Shown: one piece after another, positions 6,663 to 15,157 of the stretch
Numbering within the stretch: position 1 is the first letter of the stretch
How the letters are laid out: each line of letters begins with the position of its first letter
Source: an uncultured Lachnospiraceae bacterium
GTDB taxonomy: Bacteria > Bacillota > Clostridia > Lachnospirales > Lachnospiraceae
Reading direction: 5' to 3'
Length of the DNA: 33,001 nt
Assembly (NCBI GenBank): GCA_910585625.1
Contig: CAJUFQ010000035.1
Coordinates: 1 to 33,001 of the forward strand
The notes under the pieces: generated by a model
Databases searched by the model: none
Told to the model about the DNA's origin: nothing
Seen by the model: only the letters and a program-made list of their open reading frames with translations
Program-made: the position numbers and the translations under genes

Positions 6663-7127
6663 ATGAGAGGCAGAATCGGTGCAGGAGGTAAAGCGGCATT
6701 ATGCGCTGTGGCAGTTTTCTGGGTTTTGGGAGCTGTTTTTATTTATCTGGAATTTTTCACAGGGCACGTCAGCGATGCGAAAGTGCGTCTTAACCAATCT
6801 GTAAAATACAGCCAGGAGGAACTCTCAGCGGCCGTTGGCACATTAAAGAAGGAACTATTCCTGAAAATGTGGGGGTGCGACCTGCAAGAGGTGTCTTACA
6901 GAGAATGGATTGACCGTGAAGTTACTGAAGATGAACGGAAAGAAATGGCGATTGGGGAAAATGAAGAATATATTATTTTAGAAACAAAGTCTCTTGCCAG
7001 ACATGATTTTCGCCATTGGCTGTCGGGTTCCCTGGTAGAAGAAGGAATAGACGATCAGGAGTGGGTGCTTGTATGGAACAAAGAAAATGGGAAATGGAGG
7101 GTGGCAGGAAGTTTAGGGGGAGGATGA
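6663..7127 (+). CDS. hypothetical membrane-anchored protein, 154 aa
   Basis: An AGGAGG sits 6 nt ahead of the ATG. Residues 10-33 (AALCAVAVFWVLGAVFIYLEFF) form one membrane segment with a basic N-terminus, so the remaining 120 residues should lie outside the membrane. The outer part has a charged helix (KYSQEELSAAVGTLKKELF) and a strand-rich end with DQEWVLVWNKENGKWRVAG. That end is a common finish of small extracytoplasmic NTF2-like/DUF4829-type domains. I do not assign a family. No lipobox is visible. Confidence 0.6.
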   Translation: MRGRIGAGGKAALCAVAVFWVLGAVFIYLEFFTGHVSDAKVRLNQSVKYSQEELSAAVGTLKKELFLKMWGCDLQEVSYREWIDREVTEDERKEMAIGENEEYIILETKSLARHDFRHWLSGSLVEEGIDDQEWVLVWNKENGKWRVAGSLGGG

Positions 7128-7172
7128 ACAGACATGGTGGAAGCATTAGAAGGTAATGGCATGAATAGCGAC

Positions 7173-7204
7173 TGCCCCACCCAGCTGCATGGAGGGATGG
7201 GGCA
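7173..7204. terminator. possible terminator hairpin between convergent genes
   Basis: TGCCCCA (7173-7179) pairs with TGGGGCA (7198-7204) around an 18-nt loop that contains further C/G pairing. A six-T run follows at about 7217 on the plus strand. It lies between two converging genes. The gap between stem and T-run makes this a weak call. Confidence 0.35.
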
Positions 7205-7242
7205 ATGAGTCACGAATTTTTTGATTTCGGCATGAATTTGAT

Positions 7243-8367
7243 TTATAGACTGATGCCGAATGGTATTTGTAATAAATCAAGCATTTTAGAAAGATTTAAA
7301 ATGAAACTGATAGTTGTTGTAATCAGCGGATACACATTATGCTTGGGGAAAATCTTTTTCTCGAACCGGGCTGCATGATTGATTAGCTGATAGTAAGACC
7401 AGACAGATGTGAGGTCTTTCCTGTTATTGAGAGCCATCAATTTGGTGACTGTCCTCTGATTGAAGTTTAATGTCAGCTGGGTCAGCAGTCTCTTCCATAC
7501 TGCCCAGAAAATAGGAAAGGCGATGATGATAAAAGTAAAAATAATCGCCCATGCATACCAGAAGCTAAGGGGTAATGCTGTATTTAACCCACCGTCAATA
7601 TCTATTACTTCGATGTTGTCAGGAATCAGAAAAATAAATTCAACGGTAAAAATCATTCCGATTGTGAAAAAAGAAATTTGCGCTTTGTGATATAGGTTGG
7701 CAAGGCTCTTTAACCAATCGGGGATTTCCAGCAAATCATTGGGATAGGAAAAGGGCAGTTTTCTGCATTCTACTTTTGTCATCTCATATACGGCCTTGGT
7801 GGCGAGAAGCATCAGGCAATATCCGACGAGCGAAATGTAAAGCGTAGCCGCATAGAAAAAATATAAATAATACCCAACAGGCGACTTGGGAACAAACGCC
7901 ATGTCCATGCTTATTTTGGTGGAAAAAATCACAGGAGGCACGGGCAGAAGCAAGTTTGGCAGGGCTAGTTTAGCATTGCCAAGCCTATCCAGGCAGACAG
8001 AGATATCAGGGCTGGCATAAGCCAAAGTATGGTATAAGCTGTCTATCACTTTATGCTCATATTGAAAGATGTAAAATACAATAAAACATATTATTGTCAG
8101 GTTTATCTGATGGACGGCTGATCCAGGGAAGTCTCCCTGCAACGCCAGGACTCGCCCTGCAAGAAAGTTAATGAGGTATACGAGGACGATATATCGGAAT
8201 TTTACAGTGTACATTGTAAATAACAGCTTGCGTCCACATGCGTTTAGACGGCTGTATAGCTTTAAAAGGAAGTTCTTCCTTGTATCTGCGGTTGCCAGAA
8301 CTCTCCCGGTTGAAGGGATAATCTTAGTGTTCCAAAATGCCAGCATGATCCTTAATAAATTTTTCAT
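7243..8367 (-). CDS. unrecognised multi-pass membrane protein, 374 aa
   Basis: The start at 8367 is chosen because GGGGGAG stands just upstream. The frame is open 26 codons further, but those codons read through the ribosome binding site. Five or six membrane segments are visible: FRYIVLVYLINFLAG, INLTIICFIVFYIF, a long one around YLYFFYAATLYISLVGYCLMLL, ISFFTIGMIFTVEFIFLI, FWYAWAIIFTFIIIAFPIFW, and a weaker one near the C-terminus. Loops between segments two and three (about 50 residues) and between three and four are the largest. No catalytic motif is apparent and I do not know the family. It is the only sizeable minus-strand gene in the window and has no partner. Confidence 0.65.
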   Translation of the reverse strand: MKNLLRIMLAFWNTKIIPSTGRVLATADTRKNFLLKLYSRLNACGRKLLFTMYTVKFRYIVLVYLINFLAGRVLALQGDFPGSAVHQINLTIICFIVFYIFQYEHKVIDSLYHTLAYASPDISVCLDRLGNAKLALPNLLLPVPPVIFSTKISMDMAFVPKSPVGYYLYFFYAATLYISLVGYCLMLLATKAVYEMTKVECRKLPFSYPNDLLEIPDWLKSLANLYHKAQISFFTIGMIFTVEFIFLIPDNIEVIDIDGGLNTALPLSFWYAWAIIFTFIIIAFPIFWAVWKRLLTQLTLNFNQRTVTKLMALNNRKDLTSVWSYYQLINHAARFEKKIFPKHNVYPLITTTISFILNLSKMLDLLQIPFGISL

Positions 8368-8562
8368 TTCTCCCCCGCCTTTATACTCCTTCATGTCCCT
8401 CATGGTTTTTTCCATTATAACGTCGTTTTCTGCTTTTTTCAACAAAATTTTCCTAATATAAAGCGTCAGATGCGAAAGTGAGCAGGAATGAAATGATTTT
8501 TTATCGATGGTATGGTAAAATAAGGTAGCATTTCACAAGGAAAAAGGAGCTGAAAAAGAATC

Positions 8563-8991
8563 ATGGAAACAATCCGGGAATTAGAAAGATATCTGGAAGA
8601 GGAATGCTATTCCTTCCATGAAATATCCATCGGAAAGCACTGCGCCTGTGAGGGCATCGTGATAGAACGGGAAGGGGGGAGATTTGAATTTGGCTATTCC
8701 GAGCGTGGGTGCAGACGCGTGCTAAAGTCATTTGCAGAGGAGAAGGAATTGGTCAGATATGCGCTTGCGGAATTAAAGGCAGATGAGTGGCTGAAAGGCC
8801 ATCTGGCGGCTTTTGCTTATAACAAGACGGAGATTGAGGACGCCGAGAAAGAACTTAACGATATGGGCATCCGGTTTAAGCGTAATGACATACCGCAATA
8901 TAAATGCGGCAGATATGCGTACCGTATTTTTGTGTTTGGCAGAGATATCCTGCGTCTGGATGAATTTAAAAAGAATCATCTGAGACCTTAA
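8563..8991 (+). CDS. Imm59-like immunity protein (orphan)
   Basis: The 142-residue soluble protein begins METIRELERYLEEECYSFHEISIG. It contains CEGIVIEREGGRFEFGYSERG, AEKELNDMGIRFKRNDIPQYK and a C-terminal YRIFVFGRDILRLDEFKK. This resembles, from memory, proteins annotated as Imm59, an immunity family of polymorphic toxin systems. Such proteins bind and neutralise a cognate toxin domain in the cytoplasm. No toxin gene lies next to it, so it would be an orphan immunity gene protecting against neighbours. An AAGGAG lies 13 nt before the ATG, rather far. The gene appears intact. Confidence 0.45.
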   Translation: METIRELERYLEEECYSFHEISIGKHCACEGIVIEREGGRFEFGYSERGCRRVLKSFAEEKELVRYALAELKADEWLKGHLAAFAYNKTEIEDAEKELNDMGIRFKRNDIPQYKCGRYAYRIFVFGRDILRLDEFKKNHLRP

Positions 8992-9058
8992 CGCGAGATT
9001 TTTGGAGCTGGGAAGCTGCAATAATATTTTTCAAATAATGGTTACGGAGAACAGTAAA

Positions 9059-9412
9059 ATGAAATCAATATGATTAGTGGAAGATGACGAGAGAATTAAC
9101 CGGGGAATCACATTTATTTTGGAGAAAGACGGCTATCAGGTATATTCCTGTGATACCATCGCGCAGGCAAAGGCTGTGTTCCTGCGTCAGGAGGTATAGC
9201 TCATCCTTTGTGATGTTACGCTTCCGGATGGCAATGGGCTGGATTTTGTGCGGGAAGTGCGGGAACAGAGCAGCGTGCATATTATATTCCTGACGGCGAT
9301 GGATCAGGAGGTAGACCAGGTCATGGGGTATGAGGCGGGCCCGACGATTATATTACCAAGCCTTTCAGCCTGTCGGTGCTGAGGCTGAAAGTGTCTGCCG
9401 CAGGCATTGGCT
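9059..9412 (+). pseudogene. OmpR-type response regulator receiver domain, remnant
   Basis: From ATG 9059 the bases encode a receiver domain: LVEDDERINRGITFILEKDGY, then LILCDVTLPDGNGLDFV (phosphoacceptor Asp in LCDV), VHIIFLTAMDQEVD, and DDYITKPFSLSVL with the conserved Lys. A TGA at codon 5, a TAG before LILCD and a one-base shift just before DDYITKPF break it. After about 9400 the sequence passes directly into an ABC permease. The DNA-binding domain, any kinase, the ATPase and the permease start have therefore been deleted. Such regulators normally head Bce-type antimicrobial peptide detoxification operons. Confidence 0.75.
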
Positions 9413-10676
9413 GCGGGCTGGTAAGGCATAACCGTGTCAATGCGGGAAATTTATATGGAAATTACATTGAGACTCTCAGCAGGGTTACGGAAGGTCAGTA
9501 TGAGATGCTCAAGCTGCGTAGTGAGTTCACTCATGTGGGCAGGACGGCATATGCGGCCCAGGTCGATTCTGAGAAAGCAGGCATAGACATGGGATTGTCG
9601 TTCATGGATATCACAGCAGCAGAAAATGCAAATTTTACTAATACCCTGGAAGTCGGGGCCTTGCCCTTGGAAGGAAATGAAATCGCAGCGTCGGCAGAAT
9701 TTTTTGAAAAATTTGGGCTTTGGACGCCGGGCCTGGGGATAAAGTATCGATACCCATCCGCAGGGACAACCGAAGCAAGTTTGAAGAGAAAGAGTTTGTT
9801 GTCAGCGGAGTATTGGGGTCTCGGCAAAACGGGACGGTGCAGAAAGTATTTCAAGGTTACGTGTCCCAGGAGTTTTATGAATCGCTCTATCCTGAGGAAA
9901 TGCGTTTCTACGCGGTGACGCTGCGTCTGAATGAGTCTTTGGAGAAAGACAGTGTGGATATGGAAGATAATGGCTATCAGTTAGGGCGGCAGATGGAGCT
10001 GAAAGACCTGACGGGCGGCAAGGCGGTATGCCGGGGGGAACTGATGGGTTCGTTCGGAAGCGCGCCTGCGTCATGGGTCATCACGGAAGATACATTCCGT
10101 AAGCTTAAAATGACAGAAGATGTAACAGAAATCCTATGGGTTGACTGCAGCCAGAAGGATAAAGAAAGCGTGGAATCAGCCATCCAAGAGCTTGTAGCGG
10201 GCATAGAACATATAGAGCTGGATTCTTATGATAGCTCTTTAAAGAGTACGCGGACGGCAAGTCAGGCTATGCGGAGCGCAATCTATGCGCTTCTGGGACT
10301 CTTGGGAATTATCGGTTTCTTTAATATGGCGAACACGATTATCACCGGGGCAATCACGAGGAAACAGGAACTAGGCGTGTTGCAGGCGGTGGGGATGACG
10401 AACCGCCAGCTGAACTGGATGATGCAGGCGGAAGGGGTTCTCTTTTCCGTAGGGACGGCGGCAATTTCCCTGGCCATAGGAAGCCCGCTTGGCTATGCCG
10501 TTTTCAGCTATGCCAAGGAGTATCATTTTTTTGGAATCAATGAATACCATTTCCCGGCGGTGGAAATAGGGGTAATGGTACTGATAATTTTACTGCTGCA
10601 AGCCTCGCTCTCTTTCTTGCTCAGCAGGAACCTTAGGAAAGAATCTTTAGTGGAGCGTATCAGTTATCATGGGTAA
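9413..10676 (+). pseudogene. FtsX-like ABC transporter permease, N-terminally deleted and frameshifted
   Basis: Two frames form one protein tail. The first (to about 9735) encodes part of the MacB-like extracytoplasmic region (NYIETLSRVTEGQYEML, GLSFMDITAAENANF, LEVGALPLEGNEIAAS). A one-base shift near 9720-9740 then moves the reading to the second frame. That frame continues PGDKVSIPIRRDN, EFVVSGVLG, and the C-terminal FtsX domain with three membrane segments (YALLGLLGIIGFFNMANTI, the AEGVLFSVGTAAIS region, VMVLIILLLQASLSFLL). RKQELGVLQAVGMTNRQL is the coupling-helix motif. Relatives extrude or detoxify peptides. The N-terminal membrane helix and the ATPase are missing, so no transporter can form. 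Confidence 0.8.
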
Positions 10677-10747
10677 AGTATCCGTGTGGGCAATACGCGC
10701 TCTTGGCAGTGTATTGTAAATCAATGGGAATTCTTGCTTGACACAAG

Positions 10748-10792
10748 CGGCATTGCTGTCTTACGATAAGAAGACGGCAATGTCGTTTTTTT
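10748..10792 (+). terminator. strong intrinsic terminator
   Basis: A 15-bp stem (10748-10762 with 10771-10785, two G-T pairs) around an 8-nt loop is followed by seven T. It closes the ABC permease relic and isolates the kinase gene downstream. Confidence 0.9.
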
Positions 10793-10795
10793 ATC

Positions 10796-10845
10796 TTATA
10801 GGAAAGACCTTGTCACGCTAAAGCGTGAAGTACGTTTCTATAAGA
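10796..10845. promoter_or_regulatory. nested inverted repeat upstream of the GHKL kinase
   Basis: TCACGCT (10813-10819) and AGCGTGA (10822-10828) form a 7-bp palindrome with a two-base centre. Outside it TTATAGGAAA (about 10796) mirrors TTTCTATAA (about 10837) with one base missing. The whole lies about 30 bp before the kinase start. It could be a regulator site or a leader structure. I see no good -35/-10 pair here. Confidence 0.35.
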
Positions 10846-10875
10846 ACAAAAACAGTGTGCACAGGGGGGGACGTC

Positions 10876-12213
10876 ATGCATTATCTGATTTTGGTTACGG
10901 ATGCTTTGATTAAGGGCGGCTGTTTCTGCTGGCTTGCCATGCCGTTTCTCAAACGCAAGAGCAGCGCGGTTTGTGGCGGGGCGGCATATTTCCTGGCAGT
11001 GCTCTTATTCTATGCGGCACATTTGTCCCTGGACGCCTATGTGATATACGGTATGGGCAGCCTTGCCATGTTTCTTGCCGTCTGTGGGATGGACAGGAGA
11101 AATTATCGGCAGAAGTTATTTCTTGTAGTGACATTTTTCTCACTCAGCTGGTTTGCCTCGGCAATGGCTGAAATCTTGTATGACCATCTATGCATTTATA
11201 TCGGAGATATGGATTACATGCAAAATCATCCAGACTTGTTACTGGCTTTGTATATCGTGGCGGGCGGCGTCTATCTGGTGTTGGTGTTTATGTTTATGGT
11301 TGTTTCGGCGGGACAGTTTCGGAAGGTCTATGCCAATAAGGGCGTGGATATGGGATATAAAGAATTGCTTATGCTGTCTCTTCCTTCTGTTGTAGGGGTG
11401 ACAGGGTATGAAATCATGCGGTATTACCGTGTATTTTATGCGGTGAAGATTGGTAGGCCAGAGGTTGGTTATGACGCCCTTGAGCTTCTGTTTTGCGTGG
11501 TAGCAGTCGTTACGGTCATTGTGGTTATCATGCTGTATCAGGAGCTGAAGGCAAGGCAGGAAGAGAATCTGCAGGCCAGGCTGCTAGCCACACAGATGGA
11601 AGGGATCCGGCAGCATATTGAACGTGTGGAAAGCTTATATAGGGATATCCGTGGCATAAAGCATGACATGGCAAATCATGTCCTTACGTTGGAGAGGCTT
11701 TATGCGGGAAACAGGGCAAAGGAAGCACAGGCTTACAGCAAAGCTTTGCAGGATGAGCTTGCCCAGGCGGCTGGCGGGATAAACAGCGGAAATCCGGTGA
11801 CAGATATCATTCTGCAGGAGTTCCGGGATGAGGCGGTGAAAGAAGGTATTTCTTTTTGTACAGAATTCTCTTATCCCACAGATTCCGGGATTAATGCTTT
11901 TGACATCAGCGTCATATTAAACAATGCCTTGCAAAACGCGCTGGAACATACGGTTCATGGAGAAATGAGGCGGGTATGCATCGGGTCTTACCGTAGGAAC
12001 AATGCTTATATGATAGAGGTGCGCAATAGCTTTGCGGGCAGCTTGCAGTGGGACGCTGACAGCGGCCTTCCTCTGACTTCCAAAGAGAAGAAGGATAATC
12101 ATGGGTTTGGGCTGTCTAATATACGCAGGGTAGCGAGGAAATATGCTGGGGACATTGACATCGTGCTGGAGGATGGGGAATTCTGCCTCTGCATCATGCT
12201 GATGGCAGAGTGA
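10876..12213 (+). CDS. AgrC-like GHKL sensor histidine kinase
   Basis: ATG 10876 has AGGGGGGG upstream and is preferred over a start 17 codons earlier. The 445-residue protein has six or seven N-terminal membrane helices (residues 1-220, for example GGAAYFLAVLLFYAAHL and FCVVAVVTVIVVIML). A coiled linker (QARQEENLQARLLATQMEGI-like) follows. The kinase core has the H-box IRGIKHDMANHV, the N-box ILNNALQNALEH and the G-box HGFGLSNIRRVARKY. This is the HPK10/GHKL type that senses peptides or membrane signals and phosphorylates LytTR regulators. Its likely partner is the LytTR regulator at 13972, separated by a Nudix relic and a MATE gene. No AgrB/AgrD pair is visible. Confidence 0.85.
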   Translation: MHYLILVTDALIKGGCFCWLAMPFLKRKSSAVCGGAAYFLAVLLFYAAHLSLDAYVIYGMGSLAMFLAVCGMDRRNYRQKLFLVVTFFSLSWFASAMAEILYDHLCIYIGDMDYMQNHPDLLLALYIVAGGVYLVLVFMFMVVSAGQFRKVYANKGVDMGYKELLMLSLPSVVGVTGYEIMRYYRVFYAVKIGRPEVGYDALELLFCVVAVVTVIVVIMLYQELKARQEENLQARLLATQMEGIRQHIERVESLYRDIRGIKHDMANHVLTLERLYAGNRAKEAQAYSKALQDELAQAAGGINSGNPVTDIILQEFRDEAVKEGISFCTEFSYPTDSGINAFDISVILNNALQNALEHTVHGEMRRVCIGSYRRNNAYMIEVRNSFAGSLQWDADSGLPLTSKEKKDNHGFGLSNIRRVARKYAGDIDIVLEDGEFCLCIMLMAE

Positions 12214-12227
12214 AAAGGAGAAAAGTT

Positions 12228-12495
12228 ATGGAGGTAAGGTTTTATGAGGAAATGGAAGACGGCTTATTGAAATTCGCAGTCATTGTCGCCGTGACAGATG
12301 GCAAATATGTTTTCTGCAAGCAAAGGGACAGGTATGCTCTTTTTTGCAGATGTCAACGAATTTGAAGAGGAATTACATAACGAGATAGAGAAAATTATCA
12401 TAATGGAGAATTTGCCGGAAAAATGGACGTATCCGGCAATACAGCCCAAGCTGATGGAGGAGGTAGGAAGAAGATTATGGAACAGGAATTTATGA
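12228..12495 (+). pseudogene. Nudix hydrolase with internal deletion removing the Nudix box
   Basis: ATG 12228 follows AAAAGGAG. The first 35 codons (MEVRFYEEMEDGLLKFAVIV, DGKYVFCKQRDR) match the N-terminal strands of a Nudix hydrolase. The reading frame then ends at 12363-12365. The next frame, from about 12330, supplies the C-terminal part: GMLFFADVNEFEEELHNEIEKI, ENLPEKWTYPAIQPKLMEE. About 60-70 residues that should hold the catalytic GX5EX7REUXEEXGU box are absent, and the join is out of frame near 12330. The family cleaves nucleoside diphosphates linked to other groups. This copy is inactive. The next gene starts inside its end. Confidence 0.75.
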
Positions 12496-13808
12496 AAGAG
12501 AAAAAGATACTGCCACTTGTGCTGTCGATGTCGCTGCCAATGGTAATCTCCATGGCGGTTAATTCGCTTTACAACATTGTGGACAGTTATTTTGTCGCGC
12601 GGCTGAGTGAGGAAGCAATGACGGCGCTGTCCTTAGTATTTCCAGTGCAGAACATGATTAATGCGGTGGCGATCGGATTTGCCATCGGAATTAATGCGGT
12701 GGTGGCGTTCTGCCTGGGCGCGGGTGAGCAGGAGAATGCGGACAGGGCAGCGACACAGGGGCTTTTGCTCAACATTATCCATGGAGCGTTCCTGATGCTT
12801 CTGTGCATGGCCGTCATGCCGTCGTTTTTGGGCATGTTTTCCAAGGATGAGACGGTCGTGGGGATGGCCCTTGCCTATTCCAACCGGGTATTCCTGTTTT
12901 CCGCAGTCATTACGTCAGGGTTGGTATTTGAGAAAGTCTTCCAGGCAGTGGGGCAGATGAAGGTCTCCATGTTCAGCATGATATGTGGGTTTGCCGCCAA
13001 CATCATTCTCGATCCGCTGATGATTTTTGGCATTGGCGGATTTCCGGAAATGGGGATTGCCGGGGCGGCTTATGCGACCGGGATAGGGCAGGTGATTTCC
13101 CTTGCCGTATATTTGGTGTTTTATAAGGCGAAGCCAATCCCGGTAAAAATAAAGCGTATTTATTTAAAGCCGCAGAAAGATTTGGCTGCGCGGCTATATG
13201 GCATCGGTATCTCCGCATCTTTGAACCTGGCGTTGCCGTCATTGCTGATTTCTGCGCTGAATGGGATTCTGGCAGGGTTTTCAGAGAAATATGTGCTTGT
13301 ATTAGGCGCTTATTATAAATTGCAGACGTTTATTTACCTGACGGCAAACGGCATAATTCAGGGAATCCGCCCTCTGATGGGCTATAACCATGGCGCGGGG
13401 GAAACAGAGCGCGTCCGGGAGATTTTCCGTACAACACTCGCGCTCACGGCAGGCGTGATGGCTGTGGGGACGCTTCTGTCATGGCTGATTCCGGGACAAT
13501 TAATAGGGCTGTTTACTTCAAATCCGCAGACTGTCCAAAGCGGCGTGACAGCCCTTCATATCATCAGCCTTGGTTTTGTCGTGTCGGCGGTCTCCGTCAC
13601 TTGTTCAGGGGCTTTGGAAGGATTGGGGAAGGGCGTGCCGTCCTTATATATTTCCCTTTTCCGTTATATCGTCATCATCATCCCGGCAGCATTTTTGTTG
13701 AGCAGGCTATGGGGAGCGGAGGGGGCATGGTATGCATTCTGCTTTACGGAATTCGTGACGGCAGGGATAGCGTTTATGATTTATAGGAAATATGTGAATG
13801 GGAAATAA
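12477..13808 (+). CDS. MATE family efflux transporter
   Basis: ATG 12477 lies 6-7 nt after GGAGGTAGGAAG. The 443-residue protein has about 12 membrane segments in two related halves. Typical MATE sequences include PLVLSMSLPMVISMAVNSLYNIVD at the start, FPVQNMINAVAIGFAIGIN, DPLMIFGIGGFPEMGIAGAAYATGIGQ, and GIIQGIRPLMGYNHGAGETERV in the second half. It exports cationic drugs or metabolites using a sodium or proton gradient. It overlaps the Nudix relic and probably shares a transcript with the kinase gene. Length and both halves look complete. Confidence 0.92.
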   Translation: MEQEFMKEKKILPLVLSMSLPMVISMAVNSLYNIVDSYFVARLSEEAMTALSLVFPVQNMINAVAIGFAIGINAVVAFCLGAGEQENADRAATQGLLLNIIHGAFLMLLCMAVMPSFLGMFSKDETVVGMALAYSNRVFLFSAVITSGLVFEKVFQAVGQMKVSMFSMICGFAANIILDPLMIFGIGGFPEMGIAGAAYATGIGQVISLAVYLVFYKAKPIPVKIKRIYLKPQKDLAARLYGIGISASLNLALPSLLISALNGILAGFSEKYVLVLGAYYKLQTFIYLTANGIIQGIRPLMGYNHGAGETERVREIFRTTLALTAGVMAVGTLLSWLIPGQLIGLFTSNPQTVQSGVTALHIISLGFVVSAVSVTCSGALEGLGKGVPSLYISLFRYIVIIIPAAFLLSRLWGAEGAWYAFCFTEFVTAGIAFMIYRKYVNGK

Positions 13809-13913
13809 CATAAATATACCTTGATTTCTACGCAGCGTAATAGTTTATGATATCCTTACACGGAAGGAGGAAGCAATCTTTCTGTATTTGATACGAAGGA
13901 GATATTTGAAAAC

Positions 13914-13942
13914 TTGTCATTATCCGCTGTTTTCAGTATAAT
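13914..13942 (+). promoter_or_regulatory. sigma-A promoter of the LytTR regulator gene
   Basis: TTGTCA (13914-13919), a 17-bp spacer and TATAAT (13937-13942) give a near-consensus promoter 30 bp before the start codon. The regulator can therefore be expressed apart from the kinase and MATE genes. Confidence 0.75.
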
Positions 13943-13971
13943 ACTATTATATGGTGAGGAGGAAGCGATAC

Positions 13972-14706
13972 ATGCGGATTGTAATATGTGATGACGAAGC
14001 GGCGGTGCGGGATACGCTTGCAGAAAAGGCAAAGGAATACTGCCCGCGGGCAGAGGTTTTGTGCTGCCAGTCCGGGGAGGAGCTTCTGGGTATGGAGCCG
14101 GAGCCGGACATTTTGTTTCTGGATATCCAGATGCCGGGCAAAAACGGCATGGAGGCTGCAAAAAAGCTGCGGGAAAAGGGCAGCCGCGTCATCATTATTT
14201 TTGTCACTGCCATGGAAGAATATGTCTTCCAGTCTTTTGATGTGGGAGCGTTCCATTATCTCGTGAAGCCATTTGCAGATGAGAAATTCCAATCCGTGCT
14301 TGGCAGCGCAGTCAGGCAGTATCAGCAAATCCTCGCCTTCCAGGCACAGGGAAAAGATTCGCTTTCATCCGAAGAAGGCAGGCATCTGCTGGTCAAGTCA
14401 AAGGGTACTTGTACGAAAGTTTTCTGGAAAGATATTGTCTATGCGGAAGTTTTCAACCGCAAAGTTACCATCCATAAAATGGGCGAAGACATCGAATATT
14501 ATGGGCGGCTGTCAGAGCTGGAAAAACAGGCGGGGGAGGATTTCTTCCGCCCCCACAGGGCGTATTTGATTCACTTCAGGTATGTGGTGAAATACAATGC
14601 ATCGTCCATTTTGTTAGAGAATGGAACGGCGCTTATGGCAAAGCAGAATTACCCGGAGTTTGTAAAGAGATACCTGAAATATAACCAGCGGATGAAAAAG
14701 CCGTAG
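13972..14706 (+). CDS. LytTR family response regulator (AgrA-like)
   Basis: The start MRIVICDDEAAVRD is chosen because GAGGAGG lies 8-9 nt upstream. Residues 1-120 form a receiver domain with the acidic pair in CDDE (7-8), phosphoacceptor Asp in LFLDIQMPG (about 54) and Lys in LVKPF (about 102). Residues 140-240 form a LytTR DNA-binding domain: VFWKDIVYAEVFNRKVTIH, FFRPHRAYLIHFRYVV, LMAKQNYPEFVKRYL. It binds direct repeats in target promoters once phosphorylated, probably by the GHKL kinase at 10876. The target is not visible. MATE is a possible one. Confidence 0.88.
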   Translation: MRIVICDDEAAVRDTLAEKAKEYCPRAEVLCCQSGEELLGMEPEPDILFLDIQMPGKNGMEAAKKLREKGSRVIIIFVTAMEEYVFQSFDVGAFHYLVKPFADEKFQSVLGSAVRQYQQILAFQAQGKDSLSSEEGRHLLVKSKGTCTKVFWKDIVYAEVFNRKVTIHKMGEDIEYYGRLSELEKQAGEDFFRPHRAYLIHFRYVVKYNASSILLENGTALMAKQNYPEFVKRYLKYNQRMKKP

Positions 14707-14771
14707 GCGATAGAGAAAGTTTTGGAAGTTGCCAGGATGCAATCAGAAATTAGAGAAAAGAGGCGGGACGT

Positions 14772-15074
14772 ATGGTGAAACATATTATTTTATGGAAATT
14801 AAAGGAAGAGTATTCCAGGGAGCAGGCAGACGAGATTAAGCTTGGCATCAAAGAAGGGCTGGAGGGGCTCAAAGGGCAGATTCCGGGGTTGGTTGATATC
14901 AGAGTCTATACCGAAGGGCTTGCAAGCTCTAATATGGACCTTATGCTGGACTCCGTATTTGAGAATGAGGAGGCGTTGAAAAATTATGCGACCCATCCCG
15001 CCCATGTAGCGGTAGCTGATGGCAAGGTGCGTCCGCATACGGTAATCAGAAGCTGCATGGATTTTGAAGCGTAA
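14772..15074 (+). CDS. Dabb family (stress-responsive A/B barrel) protein
   Basis: This complete 100-residue protein begins MVKHIILWKLKEEY and has the conserved pattern IPGLVDIRVYTEGL, DLMLDSVFENEEALKNYATHPAHV and a terminal PHTVIRSCMDFE. The family forms dimeric alpha/beta barrels. Some members act in aromatic metabolism or stress response, but most are uncharacterised. It has a modest ribosome binding site (GAGGCGGGA) and about 65 bp separate it from the regulator gene upstream, so joint transcription is possible. Confidence 0.85.
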   Translation: MVKHIILWKLKEEYSREQADEIKLGIKEGLEGLKGQIPGLVDIRVYTEGLASSNMDLMLDSVFENEEALKNYATHPAHVAVADGKVRPHTVIRSCMDFEA

Positions 15075-15157
15075 CCCCAGAACCTGAGATTTAGCAGAAA
15101 CATGACAGCCTGATGTCGGGTTTAGAGTGATATAGTAACTGTATTGGGAGGGCGGCC

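Noticed and set aside
10876..14706. Complete agr quorum-sensing system
   Set aside because: Looked for an AgrB-like protease and an AgrD-like precursor near the kinase and regulator and found none.
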